A stretch of DNA of 64,000 nt from assembly GCF_009765835.1 (NCBI RefSeq), contig NZ_LMUS01000001.1, forward strand, positions 558,001 to 622,000, written 5' to 3'. Below, piece by piece: positions 32,527 to 45,811 of the stretch. A program made the position numbers and the translations under genes. Source of the DNA: Granulicella sp. L56. GTDB lineage: Bacteria; Acidobacteriota; Terriglobia; Terriglobales; Acidobacteriaceae. The notes below the pieces were generated by a model. It was not told where the DNA came from, ran no database searches, and saw only the letters and a program-made list of their open reading frames with translations. Each line of letters opens with the position of its first letter. Positions within the stretch are counted from its first letter, which is position 1.

Positions 32527-34359
32527 TTAGGTCTGCTGATAGAGGCGGTAGGTCTCGTTCTTGATTTCGGGAAAAGGAACCATGCGGACATTGCCGGAAT
32601 CCGTCGCGACTTGCCAGGCAGAGGAATCGCCGATGCGTTGGGCGGCGAGTAGCTGTTTCTGTGTGATTATCTCCGCGGAGGGCTCGATGGCAAAGAGGGC
32701 AACGGGGCCATAAAGCAGTGCGACGAATTGAGGATGACGGTCATCGATCGGAGCCAGCCGGAGCGGCATATCGAGCGAGAGCTCAATCCGATCGTCGTTC
32801 TTCCATATGCGATCGATGCTCGCCCATGTTCCTGGAGTTAGAGCAGTGTCAACTGGCTTACCGTTGACTGTCACCTTTGTGCTTTTTCCGGCCCAAGTCG
32901 GAATGCGCAGAGCAACGACGAAGCGTTCCGGATGCGAGAGGGCCAGGTGCATACTGGTGTCGCCGTTGGCGGGATACTGGGTCTGCTGCGTAAGCGAGAC
33001 ATGTGCGCTTCCCTGCTGCCAGTTGATACGTGAGGGGACGTAGAGGTTAACGTTGATCCCTTTGGCGCTGCGAAAATAAGAACTGATACCGTAGTCGGCA
33101 GTGAGCTGCGGAAAAGTGCCGGAGCAACACGGCCACTCCTGCTCGTAGTCTACTTTTTTCGCATCGCGATTGTAGTCCGAGTAGTAGAAGCTCACTCCGT
33201 CGGAACGAATGGGGCGAGCACCGAGAATGGTGTTGTAGAGGATGGTCTCCATGCTGTCGCCATAACGGCTGTCGCCGGTGACGCCCATGAGGTACCGAGT
33301 AATTTTGAAGTGTCCATAGGCACCGCATGGAGTCTCAAAGCTGCTGTGGGTCTTAGTAAGGCTATCGGCAAGTCCATCGCCGTTAGGCTCCTGAAAGGTT
33401 TCGTTTGGTCCCCAGCCTCCTGTGGCAAAGCTTTGCTGCTGAACAAAGGCGAAGCCATTACGGGCAGCGGTTAGATGCTTTTGGCTGCCGTCAGTAAGGT
33501 AGGCCTGCATGGCCGAGTTGAGCGCATTGACGTGACTATAGGCATGCTGGCCAGGAAGAACATTTTTATTTTCGGAGAGCGGGCCAAAGTAGGTGTCGTC
33601 CTGAAGAAAGCGCTGGGCAAGCTGTCGATAACGAGAGCCAGCACCTCGCTGATAGGCAAGATAGAAATTTTCGGGAAGGGTGTAAGTTTCGTCCCAGGTA
33701 AAGGAGATGTTTTTGTGAGGGCGCGCCATCATTTCAGCGCGATCGAGAGCTTTTGGCGGAAGGAATGGCAGCACCGCATCGGTGGCGTGGTTGAGTACGG
33801 CCAGAGCCTGAGGATCGCGAGCAAACTGATGCGCATCGATGAGGCCACAGTTCGTCTTGTCGAAGGTGTAGGCGGGAATGCAGTAGTCGCTGTAAAACTT
33901 CTGGCTGATCGTTGGAGCAAAACCGGCGACAAGACGCTGGACCTTGGCTTGAGTGGGCTTGTCACCGGTGACGGCGTAGGCACGCGCGAGTCCTGAAAGA
34001 TACTGGCCGAAGCTGTGTCCGGGAACATATCCGGTCATATTTTTTGGAGGATCGAAGAGGGGCGACGGAGAGTACCAGCCACCCATGTCTTCGCCAGGAG
34101 CAGGCAGGCCGGAGAGTTGGCGGAAGGGCTTGAGGAGGCTGTCGTCATTGAGATTGAGAAAGAGTTCATGGTTTTGGCGGAACTGCTCCAACATGGGGCC
34201 GTCGAGAAGCTGGACATCGTGGTATTGAAATTGGGTGAGCGGTGTCGCAGCCGCAGAGGCGCCCATCGGTGTAACGAATGCCGGCGCATTGCGGAGGACT
34301 GCACTTCCGGCAGCAAGCGCGCCACTCTTGAGAAAGGCTCGGCGGGTTGGCTTGGTCAT
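32527..34359 (-). CDS. Beta-L-arabinofuranosidase-like, GH127 (DUF1680), Tat-exported
   Basis: Predicted to remove beta-L-arabinofuranose from plant glycans. From ATG at 34359 (AAAGGA upstream), 610 residues begin with a twin-arginine signal KPTRRAFLKSGALAAGSA. The GH127 barrel shows DSLLKPFRQLSGL, GWYSPSPLFDPPKNMTGYVPGHSFGQYLS and TPCGAYGHFKITRYLMGVTGD. The Cys pair in EWPCCSGTFPQL is where the family has its zinc-bound nucleophilic cysteine. A beta-sandwich tail follows. The Tat signal fits a protein folded with a metal before export. Sits between GH36 and the TPR gene; 256 bp separate it from the latter. Confidence 0.9.
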   Translation of the reverse strand: MTKPTRRAFLKSGALAAGSAVLRNAPAFVTPMGASAAATPLTQFQYHDVQLLDGPMLEQFRQNHELFLNLNDDSLLKPFRQLSGLPAPGEDMGGWYSPSPLFDPPKNMTGYVPGHSFGQYLSGLARAYAVTGDKPTQAKVQRLVAGFAPTISQKFYSDYCIPAYTFDKTNCGLIDAHQFARDPQALAVLNHATDAVLPFLPPKALDRAEMMARPHKNISFTWDETYTLPENFYLAYQRGAGSRYRQLAQRFLQDDTYFGPLSENKNVLPGQHAYSHVNALNSAMQAYLTDGSQKHLTAARNGFAFVQQQSFATGGWGPNETFQEPNGDGLADSLTKTHSSFETPCGAYGHFKITRYLMGVTGDSRYGDSMETILYNTILGARPIRSDGVSFYYSDYNRDAKKVDYEQEWPCCSGTFPQLTADYGISSYFRSAKGINVNLYVPSRINWQQGSAHVSLTQQTQYPANGDTSMHLALSHPERFVVALRIPTWAGKSTKVTVNGKPVDTALTPGTWASIDRIWKNDDRIELSLDMPLRLAPIDDRHPQFVALLYGPVALFAIEPSAEIITQKQLLAAQRIGDSSAWQVATDSGNVRMVPFPEIKNETYRLYQQT

Positions 34360-34615
34360 CGTAGAGATCCTTTGTGCTAGGCACAATTCATTTCCAACAA
34401 AGGAGAAATCGTTTACTTCATGTTGACGATTTGGCCTTCGTAGAAACGAAATGAGGGTAGCAGCATTGCCTCATAGGTGTAAACCTAACGTATTGATGCG
34501 GAGGTTGACATCTATTGCCTATTCAGCCGTTGGGAGCTTGCCAGGCGATGCGAGATCGCGCCAGCGTCGAAATCGATCCGCTCGCCTATGAACGGCTAAA
34601 GAAGCCTCTTCTCTT

Positions 34616-35811
34616 CTACGGAGTGCCGTTCGATGGAGCAGGGATTGTCTGCTTAACTTCTTGTCGGCTGACATCCCGGGTTGATTCTGCCCGGCTTGTT
34701 CCTTCATTGCTGTGAAGCTTGAAGAACTCTTTCATGGCGGCTTCCTGCTCAGCTCTGTGGCCGAGCGAACGCTCGACAAGCGACAGGCGGTACCATGAGG
34801 CATCGTCATTCGGATCGTTGGCGATGGCTACCTTGAGGTACGGGAGCGCCTTTGCCGGTTGTCCCATCGTAGCGAGCACCGTCCCTAGCCCAAGATTCGC
34901 CTCAGGGAAGTCGGGGTAAATCTTTAAAGCAGCTTCAAAATATGTCTTTGCGGCATCGTTCTCTCCTGCCAACCGATGAATTTCTCCGATCTCATAGGAC
35001 GCGTTCGCATTGTCTGGATTGAGCTTCAGTTCCTGTTGAAACTCCGCCATCGCGTTGACCAGGTCTTCGGGATGATGCGTGTGCCGTTCTCGCTCTCGCA
35101 GGCATCGCCCGATCCGGTAATGAATTCCACGATGCTTCGGATCAAGGACCAATATCTGACGGTAAGCTGCAATTGCATCATCGAAGGCCCCTTCGCTTTC
35201 CTTCGCCTCGGCTGCTGCCTGTTGTCGCCAGATAGAGTCCGGCGCAACAGCTACCAGCTTTTGCACCGTGAGAAAGGCGAAGTTCCCGAAGATACGCTCG
35301 TTGTGATACAGAATTTCAGGGTCAGAGGGAAAGATGCGTTGCAACTCCAGCGCCACCTCTACCGCTTTGCTGTCCTGCTGCAAGGCAGTGTAGGCGCGTT
35401 CTAGCTCCAGACCGCTCATTCGCTTTACCGGCTCGTCCTGTGTGGTGCGGAAGGTCTCTTCCAGATTTGGCAATGCCTGTTTGTAATCTCCCAACTCAGA
35501 CTGCGACATTGCTATGAGGCCGTCAAGTTTCGGGAGCGCAGGCTTGAGCCGCCTGGCTTCGTCAAGTTGCTTGAGAGCCTCCGGGTAATCTCCTTGTTGA
35601 AAGTAGATGACTCCGATTGTTGCGTGTATCTCGGCAATATCCGGATTAGCGCGGCTTAGTCGCTCGAAGAGCTTGAGCGCACTATCGACATCGCCAGATG
35701 CCAGAGCTCTTTGAGCAGTGGCGTAGTCGCGCTGCATCTCAGTCTGCTGAGCTGGAACGTGAACAGGAAGTAGCAGCAGACTGAGAGCGGCGACGGCAAG
35801 GGAACAAAACT

Positions 35812-35815
<4 letters not shown>
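34616..35815 (-). CDS. Secreted tetratricopeptide repeat protein
   Basis: A 399-residue protein with a signal peptide (KFCSLAVAALSLLLLPVHVPAQQ) and about nine TPR units, for instance ALASGDVDSALKLFERLSRA, YFQQGDYPEALKQLDEARRL and AGENDAAKTYFEAALKIYPD. The C-terminal tail is Ser/Thr/Glu-rich. TPR proteins serve as protein-binding scaffolds; the partner is unknown. Its ATG overlaps the stop of the GH106 gene (ATGA at 35812-35815), so it is translated together with that enzyme, which suggests a role in the same polysaccharide system. No catalytic motif is seen. Confidence 0.88.
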
Positions 35816-39234
<3,419 letters not shown>

Positions 39235-39309
39235 GAGAGCTCCAGTATTTGTGGTCAGTCAGATTAAACGACCGCGGGCGCAACGTTAGATTGGATTTAC
39301 GTGAAGACT

Positions 39310-39345
39310 GAGAGGAGCCCACTGCATTCGCAATGAGCTCCTCTC
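39310..39345 (-). terminator. Hairpin after the Oar-like receptor gene
   Basis: GAGAGGAGC (39310-39318) pairs with GCTCCTCTC (39337-39345); inner CATT/AATG can extend the stem. It lies 19 bp past the receptor stop on the minus strand and 76 bp before the GH106 start. It may end or attenuate the receptor transcript before the GH106-TPR genes. Confidence 0.65.
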
Positions 39346-39363
39346 TGCTGTAGCTCTGTCGGG

Positions 39364-42300
39364 TTAGAACGTCAGCTTTCCACTCAACTGAATGACCCTG
39401 CCGGGCGATGCACTCGTAATCTTTCCTGCGAGCGAATCTGTCAGACCGTTATCGATTGAAGAGCCACCACCCGATCCTCCGGTAGCCAGTCCTCCAACGT
39501 TGATCGCATATTGATGATGGTTGAAAGTATTGAACGTATCGAAACGGAAGGAAATTCTCAATAGCTCTGTGATCGGAATGCTCTTTGCCAGGCCCATGTC
39601 GAAGTTGCTGATGCCCGGCTGGCGCAGGAAGTTGCGACCCGTATTGCCGTATACCCCTGGCGCCGATTGATAGAAGCAGGCCATGTTCAGCCGCTGGAAC
39701 TGCGCCGTCAAACCGCCATGAATACTGCATCCCGGAATATAGCTTGCCCGAGGTGCGATGCTGCCGGTATAGCCAAGTGGATCTGCTGAGTTGATTCCAA
39801 ATGGGAATCCAGTCTGGAAGGTTGTAATGCCGGTCAACTCCCAACCACCTACCAATGCGTCGGTAGCACGATTAGATTTCCCCATCAATTTTTTGCCTCG
39901 ACCGATAGGGAGATCGTAGACATAGCTTGCGACAAAACGCTGATTCACGTCGAAGTCGGATGGAGCGTAGTCTAACTGCGGGTTGTGGTTATCCATAAAT
40001 CCCTGGTAACCGGCACCGCTGGCACCTACGCCAGCCGCCGCCGACTTATCATCCATGCTCTTCGCCCAGGTATAGACCGCCGTCACTGCCAGCGAACTAG
40101 TGCGATGCTCGAATTTCGCATTGACCGAGTTGTAGTTGGAGTAGCCGTGCCAGTCACTGTTGATGAAGATGTTAGTGAAGTTTGGATAAGGCAACCGCGA
40201 GTTCGGTGTGCATGGAGCCTTCGCTCGGTTTATGTAACTGTCGTCCGCGGGATCCTGTTCCTGGCAAAAAGCTAAACTTGCTGTCGGGATTGAATTTGGT
40301 TGAGCTATATCATGCCGAGTCAGAAGATGTGTCCCCTTTGAACCGATATAGTTCAACTCGAACGTTGTATTTCTTGCAAGAGACCGCTGTGTTGAAAGCG
40401 ACCATTGCTGGACATATGGATTCAACGGATTGTCGGACTCGATTACCGCGAGGAACGTCAATGTTGATACAGGGAACGGTCCCAGCGTTGTGAAAGGCGT
40501 GAATAGGTTATTTGTAAGCTTGGCAGCATCGGGATTCGTTGCCGGGCTAAGATTGTTGCGAACGGAATACGGATAGATGTCTCCCGAGTCGTCGATCTCG
40601 CGGCCTTCAGACGAATCCCAGAAGATGCCGTAGCCGCCGCGAATAACCGTCTTCTCTCCAAGCTGGTATGCAAAGCCAAACCGCGGAGCGAAGGGAGTCT
40701 TAGAGCCAGGATGAGGGACATTTGATCCGCAGTAGCGCAGAATGGGTGTCTTGCCATCTAAGCCAAGTCCGGTGGCCACACCGTTTGTCCCCAGGGCCTT
40801 GTCCGCGTAGCACAGACCGCCCTGCGTGTTCTGATTGTCCAGCCAGAAGAAGTGATTTTGCTCTTCATAAGGTGCAGCCCGGTAATCCCAGCGCAAGCCG
40901 ACATTCAAGGTGAGTCTCTGGCTTATCTTGATGTCATCCTGCGCGTAAGGCGCAAAATAGCTAAAGATGTGTGTCTGTGGATTGCCTGCCTGATCCGTCG
41001 GGCTCAGCGGGCCTGGAACGTAACCGGCCGCGCTGCTGTAATAACCAAGAAGCATATCTGCGACAGCGTTGCCAGTACCGCAATCTTGCGTGCTGTTCGG
41101 ACAGCTGATCTGGTTGTTGCTAATGGTAGAGGCACTAAATCCATAATCCCCAAGGAAATCGTCATCGAGGTTGCGGATCAGCCGCCAACGCCTGTAGTCG
41201 CCACCAAATCCAAACGTATTTCTTCCTTTCACCCAGGTATACGAGTCGGCAAACTCCCATGCAGGCTGATCAGAACCGGTATAAGCATTCCCCGGACCGC
41301 CTGTACCCGCATACTGGCTCAAACCGATGCTGGGATAGGTCAACTGAAGAGGGCCAAATTTTTGAAAGATTCCTGTCAGCCCTAGTGCGGAAACGAAAGA
41401 ATCAGGAGGAGTGGTAGCTCCCTGCGGGGCCTGAGCATCGAGATAACCGAAGCGGAAGTTGTTCGTGCTTCGAGTGCCGAGGCTGATGGTATGGGAGATC
41501 TCCCAGTTCTTCTGCTTCTCATATTGGGTTTCGAGGCCATAGAGGAGCGAGGCGGAATTGAGACTGCTATTTTGATACGTCGAATAGGTGTAGCGCCCAA
41601 AGATGAGACCATACTTTCCTAACGTCTGGTCCACGCGATAGGTCTGCTGATTGGTGGTCAAAGGCAATCCAACGGACTTCACAAAATTGACCGTACCTGG
41701 AGCGGCGTTGGTCGCACCTGCATTGGGAGTCGGCCAGAATCCAGCGGCAATCGCAGTATTCGCAAGGCGTGCATTAATGCGGCTTGTGGGAATCTTATTT
41801 CCAGGAAAGGGTTGTCCTGTTAGTGGATCTACAGGAAGGCAGTTCAGGTTTGAAGCCAGATTTGCCGTGCAGGTAGCAGATCCATATGCCGGCAACGACT
41901 CAGAAGAAAAGTCTCCCGTCAGAACCGCTGGATTGGGAACGGACGCCTTTTCGATCGTTCCGTTGATGATGCGCCAACCTTCATAGTTTGCCATCCAGAA
42001 GGTCTTATTCCGCCCGTCGTACAGCTTGGGAATGTAGACCGGTCCATCTGCGACGAAGCCAAACTGGTTCTGACGCAACTTCGGGTTTGAAGTATTCACG
42101 CCTGCCTGAAAGTCTGCCGCGGTCGGGAAGGGGCTGGCGTCAAACTTATCGTTGCGATTGAATTCGAATACTGTTCCGTGAATTCTGTTCGTGCCACTCT
42201 TACTAACGAGATTGATCTGGTTCGCGCTGAAGCCAAACTCCGCGGGATAACTACCGCTCTCAACCTTGAACTCCTGGATCGCGTCCTGCGACAGGATGAC

Positions 42301-42981
42301 TGCAGGAGTTACCAATGCCGTATCTGTGTTGATTAGACCATCGAGCGTGTAGTTATTCGACTCAGGCCGGGCTCCGTTGATGCTGATCGCATTGCCCGAT
42401 CCTTGCCGCATCGTGCCTTGCTCGCCGCCTACCGTCACAGCACCTGCACCCAGCAAGAGCAACTGCATGAAGTTGCGCCCGTTCAGCGGAAGCTCTTCGA
42501 CCTGCTTCTGGCTTACCAACTGCCCAATAGCGGAGCTGTCAGTGTCAAGCGCTAACGCCTGCGCCATCACTTGTACAGTCTCGGTTACCGCTCCCGGCTT
42601 CAAGACCACATTGACGCGAACCTTCTGGTCAACTGCAAGCGTGAACGCGCTGGTCACCGACTTTTGAAATCCTGCCATCTCCGCAGACACCGAGTAGGAT
42701 CCCGGGTTCAAGGATGAAGCCTGATAGTCTCCCGATGAACTGGAAGTCGTACGAACCTTGGCATCTGTCGCTGTGTTGGTCACGGTCACAACCGCATTCG
42801 AGATGATTGCACCGGTACTATCGGTCACAGTCCCCAGAATCGTTCCCGTAGCTCCTGCCTGCGCATAAAGCCTATTAGAGATTGCGAACAAACTGACGAA
42901 GAGGAGGGTTGCCTGAACTGCTCTCAAAAAGAATATCGACTTAGTCAATTTGTTTTCTTGAAGTATCTCGTGGTCCTGCAT
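39364..42981 (-). CDS. Oar-like TonB-dependent outer-membrane receptor
   Basis: 1205 residues, the large acidobacterial receptor type. A signal peptide (LLFVSLFAISNRLYAQAG) is followed by a carboxypeptidase-regulatory-like domain (ATGTILGTVTDSTGAIISNA, SGDYQASSLNPGSYSVSAEM), a plug domain (VEELPLNGRNFMQLLLL, ARPESNNYTLDGLINTD, IQEFKVESGSYPAEFG) and about 900 residues of beta-barrel ending LSGKLTF with the terminal aromatic needed for barrel insertion. AGGAGG lies 8 nt before ATG. Likely imports oligosaccharides released by the neighbouring glycosidases, but the substrate is inference from neighbours. A good promoter is seen at 43237-43265. Confidence 0.93.
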   Translation of the reverse strand: MQDHEILQENKLTKSIFFLRAVQATLLFVSLFAISNRLYAQAGATGTILGTVTDSTGAIISNAVVTVTNTATDAKVRTTSSSSGDYQASSLNPGSYSVSAEMAGFQKSVTSAFTLAVDQKVRVNVVLKPGAVTETVQVMAQALALDTDSSAIGQLVSQKQVEELPLNGRNFMQLLLLGAGAVTVGGEQGTMRQGSGNAISINGARPESNNYTLDGLINTDTALVTPAVILSQDAIQEFKVESGSYPAEFGFSANQINLVSKSGTNRIHGTVFEFNRNDKFDASPFPTAADFQAGVNTSNPKLRQNQFGFVADGPVYIPKLYDGRNKTFWMANYEGWRIINGTIEKASVPNPAVLTGDFSSESLPAYGSATCTANLASNLNCLPVDPLTGQPFPGNKIPTSRINARLANTAIAAGFWPTPNAGATNAAPGTVNFVKSVGLPLTTNQQTYRVDQTLGKYGLIFGRYTYSTYQNSSLNSASLLYGLETQYEKQKNWEISHTISLGTRSTNNFRFGYLDAQAPQGATTPPDSFVSALGLTGIFQKFGPLQLTYPSIGLSQYAGTGGPGNAYTGSDQPAWEFADSYTWVKGRNTFGFGGDYRRWRLIRNLDDDFLGDYGFSASTISNNQISCPNSTQDCGTGNAVADMLLGYYSSAAGYVPGPLSPTDQAGNPQTHIFSYFAPYAQDDIKISQRLTLNVGLRWDYRAAPYEEQNHFFWLDNQNTQGGLCYADKALGTNGVATGLGLDGKTPILRYCGSNVPHPGSKTPFAPRFGFAYQLGEKTVIRGGYGIFWDSSEGREIDDSGDIYPYSVRNNLSPATNPDAAKLTNNLFTPFTTLGPFPVSTLTFLAVIESDNPLNPYVQQWSLSTQRSLARNTTFELNYIGSKGTHLLTRHDIAQPNSIPTASLAFCQEQDPADDSYINRAKAPCTPNSRLPYPNFTNIFINSDWHGYSNYNSVNAKFEHRTSSLAVTAVYTWAKSMDDKSAAAGVGASGAGYQGFMDNHNPQLDYAPSDFDVNQRFVASYVYDLPIGRGKKLMGKSNRATDALVGGWELTGITTFQTGFPFGINSADPLGYTGSIAPRASYIPGCSIHGGLTAQFQRLNMACFYQSAPGVYGNTGRNFLRQPGISNFDMGLAKSIPITELLRISFRFDTFNTFNHHQYAINVGGLATGGSGGGSSIDNGLTDSLAGKITSASPGRVIQLSGKLTF

Positions 42982-43236
42982 AGTGGATCCTCCTGAGTGT
43001 TTCGAACCGAATTCTTAAGGGTGATAACTTCGCCAATCTTGCAAACGGTGCTGTCTTTACCCAATGGCCCTATATAAAACTTCTTTGCCTGGAGCTCCGG
43101 CCGCTCTCTTCGCAACACCATTCCGAAGAAGGCGTAATTGGACAGGCAGCGGCTACTCAACAAATAGAACTATCCATGGAAGCAAGTAAGCCTGAGTTGC
43201 CGTATCGAAACTTGTTCGCTATTGAGGAACGGCGCA

Positions 43237-43265
43237 ACAATAGCGCCACGAACTAGCAATGTCAA
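43237..43265 (-). promoter_or_regulatory. Sigma-70-type promoter of the Oar-like receptor
   Basis: On the minus strand TTGACA (43265-43260), 17-bp spacer, TATTGT (43242-43237). Good match to -35 and moderate match to -10. It predicts a leader of about 250 nt before the receptor ATG. Confidence 0.5.
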
Positions 43266-44347
43266 GACTTAAAAATAGTTTTTCTATTGATAACCAGGGC
43301 GATCCAGAAACATGTCTGATCAAGGAGTCGCAATGTACCTGTCAACATTCAAGCTGTCAGACCACTGCTATAGTTTGACCGTGACAGGTCTACAAAAAAT
43401 CGACGCTGCCAGTCGTTTGCAATGCGGCAAAATACTGGCCACATGCCTGTATTACGTTAAGTCGTCTCGTCGCACCTTATAGCTCGAATAGAAACGGGCC
43501 GACATCAAGACCGGGCGCCAACGCACAGTTTTGGAACACTTAACCTATTGAGGTCAGACCACCTACTTGTACCTGCCTCGACTCTATTTCGAGAGAACAG
43601 CGCCCATTGCTAGCAAGCTTTCTTCTTTGGAAACGAATAGGCATACGTTCTAAACGTCCCAATTTAATTTCTGTATAGACGGGCTGTAAGGGTACGACGA
43701 ATAGTCGAATTCCGGTTCGCTTTCCTTGATCGCAAGGTCACGTCATCTCCGTGGCATCATGGCACTCATATTCTTCACCTTGTATTGTCTTGCTACCGGA
43801 ACAGGATGACATTGGGCAGCAGCTCTATCTAGCCAACGAAGGACAGGTGCGGCCCAGATGTTCGATGACGGTACGGTAATGACCGAAAGCGAATCGCAAT
43901 CTATGCCGCAATCATTGCGGCATCTTCCGAGATCGAATTTCCATTGGACGACATACCGATGCAGGCGCTTGAAATCGTGTTGTTTTGCACTTCAAGCGAT
44001 AGGAGGTAATTTTCCCAGAGGTCAAAATTACTCCCAGCCATAAGTTCGTCCCATCCCCATTTGAAATCAGCAACACTATAGGTGTGGGGGACGCTAGCGA
44101 AATAAGTCGGATGCAATCTAATATCTATGGGCGCGACAGATATAGAGCCGGGAGACGATGTGCCGCCTTCGAGCATATCTAAGATCAACTGAGGTGCTGA
44201 GCAGTATCACGCACAGCGTGCGGTTCCGCCTTAGGCCCACAAATCAGGAGCAAGGCCGAGCATCAGGGCGACCTAAGCGAATCCACGGTCGCTGATCTGC
44301 CTTTATTTTCAGCATTTTATGGGTTTCAATAAGGGTTCTCAGGGATA
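43266..44347. other. Gene-poor stretch beside the tRNA-Ser
   Basis: About 1.1 kb with no convincing gene and lower GC than its surroundings. Stop codons are frequent in all frames except for one short minus-strand frame (43901-44176), listed separately. No repeats, tRNA or rRNA were recognised here. It may be eroded sequence from older insertions at the adjacent tRNA gene. Confidence 0.6.
43901..44176 (-). CDS. Doubtful small open frame
   Basis: A 91-residue frame starting MLEGGTSSPGSISVAPIDIR and including FKWGWDELMAGSNFDLWENY. Composition is protein-like (balanced, Trp-containing), but no family is recognised and there is no clear ribosome site. It could be the remnant end of a larger protein in a decayed region. 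Reported because it is the only plausible coding frame in this gap. Confidence 0.25.
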   Translation of the reverse strand: MLEGGTSSPGSISVAPIDIRLHPTYFASVPHTYSVADFKWGWDELMAGSNFDLWENYLLSLEVQNNTISSACIGMSSNGNSISEDAAMIAA

Positions 44348-44439
44348 TGGCGGAGAGGGAGGGATTCGAACCCCCGATAGCCTTGCGACTATGTCTGATT
44401 TCGAGTCAGGTGCATTCAACCGGGCTCTGCCACCTCTCC
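44348..44439 (-). tRNA. tRNA-Ser(CGA)
   Basis: Class II tRNA on the minus strand. GGAGAGG (5' end, 44439 down) pairs with CCTCTCC near the 3' end, then discriminator G and encoded CCA (44350-44348). D arm GCA/TGC; anticodon arm CTGACTCGAAATCAG with anticodon CGA; a long variable arm (CATAGTCGCAAGGCTATC); T arm GGGGGTTCGAATCCCTC. About 89 nt plus CCA. It is the integration target of the element to its right: its 5' half is repeated at 62127-62171. Confidence 0.97.
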
Positions 44440-44440
44440 G
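44396..44440. repeat. Left attachment site (att) within tRNA-Ser
   Basis: 45 bp from the anticodon arm to just past the tRNA 5' end. It matches 62127-62171 at 43 of 45 positions; the two differences are A/G at 44419 and G/A at 44424. The anticodon loop lies at its left end, where tyrosine integrases often exchange strands. Confidence 0.9.
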
Positions 44441-44482
44441 TACCTTTATCCTACATCAACTCAACGACTTGGAAAACTTCCA

Positions 44483-45532
44483 CTACTGAACCATCTGGCT
44501 GCTGTGACCGAAAGTGTGCCTACTTGAGTTTCGATCGTTCATGATGGCAGCAATATCAGCGCTCCGACTGTGATTGTATCGTGCTGTGGTTGAAAGTGCA
44601 GTATGACCGAGGGCCTTCTGTGTCTTCGAAAGGTTGCCGGTCGCTTCCGTCAGATCCGTGGCAAAGGTATGACGGGCCGAGTAGAGCACTAAATCATCAG
44701 ATAATCCTTCCTTCTTTTTGAAGTTGCTAAAGCGGCTGCTGATGCTATGGGCAGTCATCGACTTACCAGCCCGCTTCCCTTTTCTGGATGGAAAAGCCCA
44801 GATACAACCGACGGTCAACTTGGCACGTTCCAGCATCATCTCTCGCACGCGAGTCGTCATGGAGATATAACGCTTCGCCTTGATACCCGTCTTTCCTCCC
44901 ATGATGAGGATGTCATTTCGGGAGAAGTCGACGTGGTCCCATTGGATAGACACTGCATCATCAGGGCGGATGCCTAGGTCAGCGACGAGCAGATATGCAT
45001 CCCGTAGCGTCCGTGGCGCCTTAGCCAGGATGAGCGACTCTTCGACAGCCTCGACAAGCCGTTTCCTCTCTACCTCTTCGACCATGGTGATCCGTGGCCG
45101 TTTGGTGATGAGTTCGTTCTCGACAGCCAGCGAAAGCATCCTGCGCAGAGTACGCAGAGCGCAATTCACGCTCGACCCAGAGCCAGGGATACTGAGGATC
45201 TGAGTCGTCGAACGCTTGATAGCATCGATTCTCATTCCGGAGATATCCTCCTTCTCAAGTAGTCGCCAGCCGTTGCGGTAATACTCCTTCGTCTTGTCGC
45301 TCAAACGAGTCTTTGCAACAAAATCGAGGAAGGTCACCGCATAGTCCCGAAGGTATGGTGCTTTGTTGTGGATGGTCGTAAGCTTCCCGGCCATCGCTTT
45401 CTGGATGAGCAGGATTTCAGCCTGCTTTGCTTTCTGGACCGTGGTTTGTTCGGTCGATCCTCTATGGCGTTTGCCGGCGACATAGAAGTCGTACCAGAGA
45501 AACCGACTCCCCTTTTTAGGCTTTACTGACAT
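44483..45532 (-). CDS. Tyrosine recombinase (phage-type integrase)
   Basis: Catalyses site-specific integration of the element at tRNA-Ser. 349 residues from ATG at 45532, which has GGAGGAG upstream. An arm-binding region is followed by a SAM-like core-binding domain (YLRDYAVTFLDFVAKTRLSD) and the catalytic domain: box I Arg in LGIRPDDAVSIQW, Lys in GGKTGIKAKR, box II SARHTFATDL where Tyr stands in place of the usual first His (LYSARH), LGH in KALGHTALSTT, and the Tyr nucleophile in TARYNH. Stop is 43 bp from the attachment site. The start overlaps the excisionase gene end by 17 bp, so the two form one operon. Confidence 0.95.
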   Translation of the reverse strand: MSVKPKKGSRFLWYDFYVAGKRHRGSTEQTTVQKAKQAEILLIQKAMAGKLTTIHNKAPYLRDYAVTFLDFVAKTRLSDKTKEYYRNGWRLLEKEDISGMRIDAIKRSTTQILSIPGSGSSVNCALRTLRRMLSLAVENELITKRPRITMVEEVERKRLVEAVEESLILAKAPRTLRDAYLLVADLGIRPDDAVSIQWDHVDFSRNDILIMGGKTGIKAKRYISMTTRVREMMLERAKLTVGCIWAFPSRKGKRAGKSMTAHSISSRFSNFKKKEGLSDDLVLYSARHTFATDLTEATGNLSKTQKALGHTALSTTARYNHSRSADIAAIMNDRNSSRHTFGHSSQMVQ

Positions 45533-45734
45533 GCCGCTCCTCCATGAATGCCTGCACGGACGGTTGGCGGGTGCATGAACGTAGGAACGCGTCGAGCACA
45601 TCTGAATCATAGACCACGGTCTTGTGGGAGAGCCGGATAAACGGGGGCCCGATTCCGGAATTTCTCCAGTTTTTCAGACGCCCCCGCGGTATTCCCAGCC
45701 TTTCCGCAGCTTTTGTCGCATCGAGTGTAGCCAT
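45516..45734 (-). CDS. AlpA/MerR-like excisionase
   Basis: A 72-residue DNA-binding protein: ATKAAERLGIPRGRLKNWRN is a MerR-type helix-turn-helix and IGPPFIRLSHKTVVYDSDVL is the wing of the AlpA/HTH_17 family. It lies directly upstream of the integrase on the same strand and overlaps it, the classic int-xis order, so it probably steers excision or controls int expression. Three other proteins of this family are in the island (53145, 55880, 56594), plus a relic at 61748. Confidence 0.88.
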   Translation of the reverse strand: MATLDATKAAERLGIPRGRLKNWRNSGIGPPFIRLSHKTVVYDSDVLDAFLRSCTRQPSVQAFMEERHVSKA

Positions 45735-45811
45735 GTTTCCCTTCCCGTATCCCCCGCCTCCACCACGTCAACAAAACCCTCACTGGGTCCCAAAATGCGC
45801 CACTCAAAGCA

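Noticed and set aside
34515-34620. Plus-strand frame with SVEIDPLAYERLKKPLL resembling a VapB-type antitoxin start
   Set aside because: Similarity covers only about 15 residues, the frame continues into antisense of the TPR gene, and no toxin gene follows.
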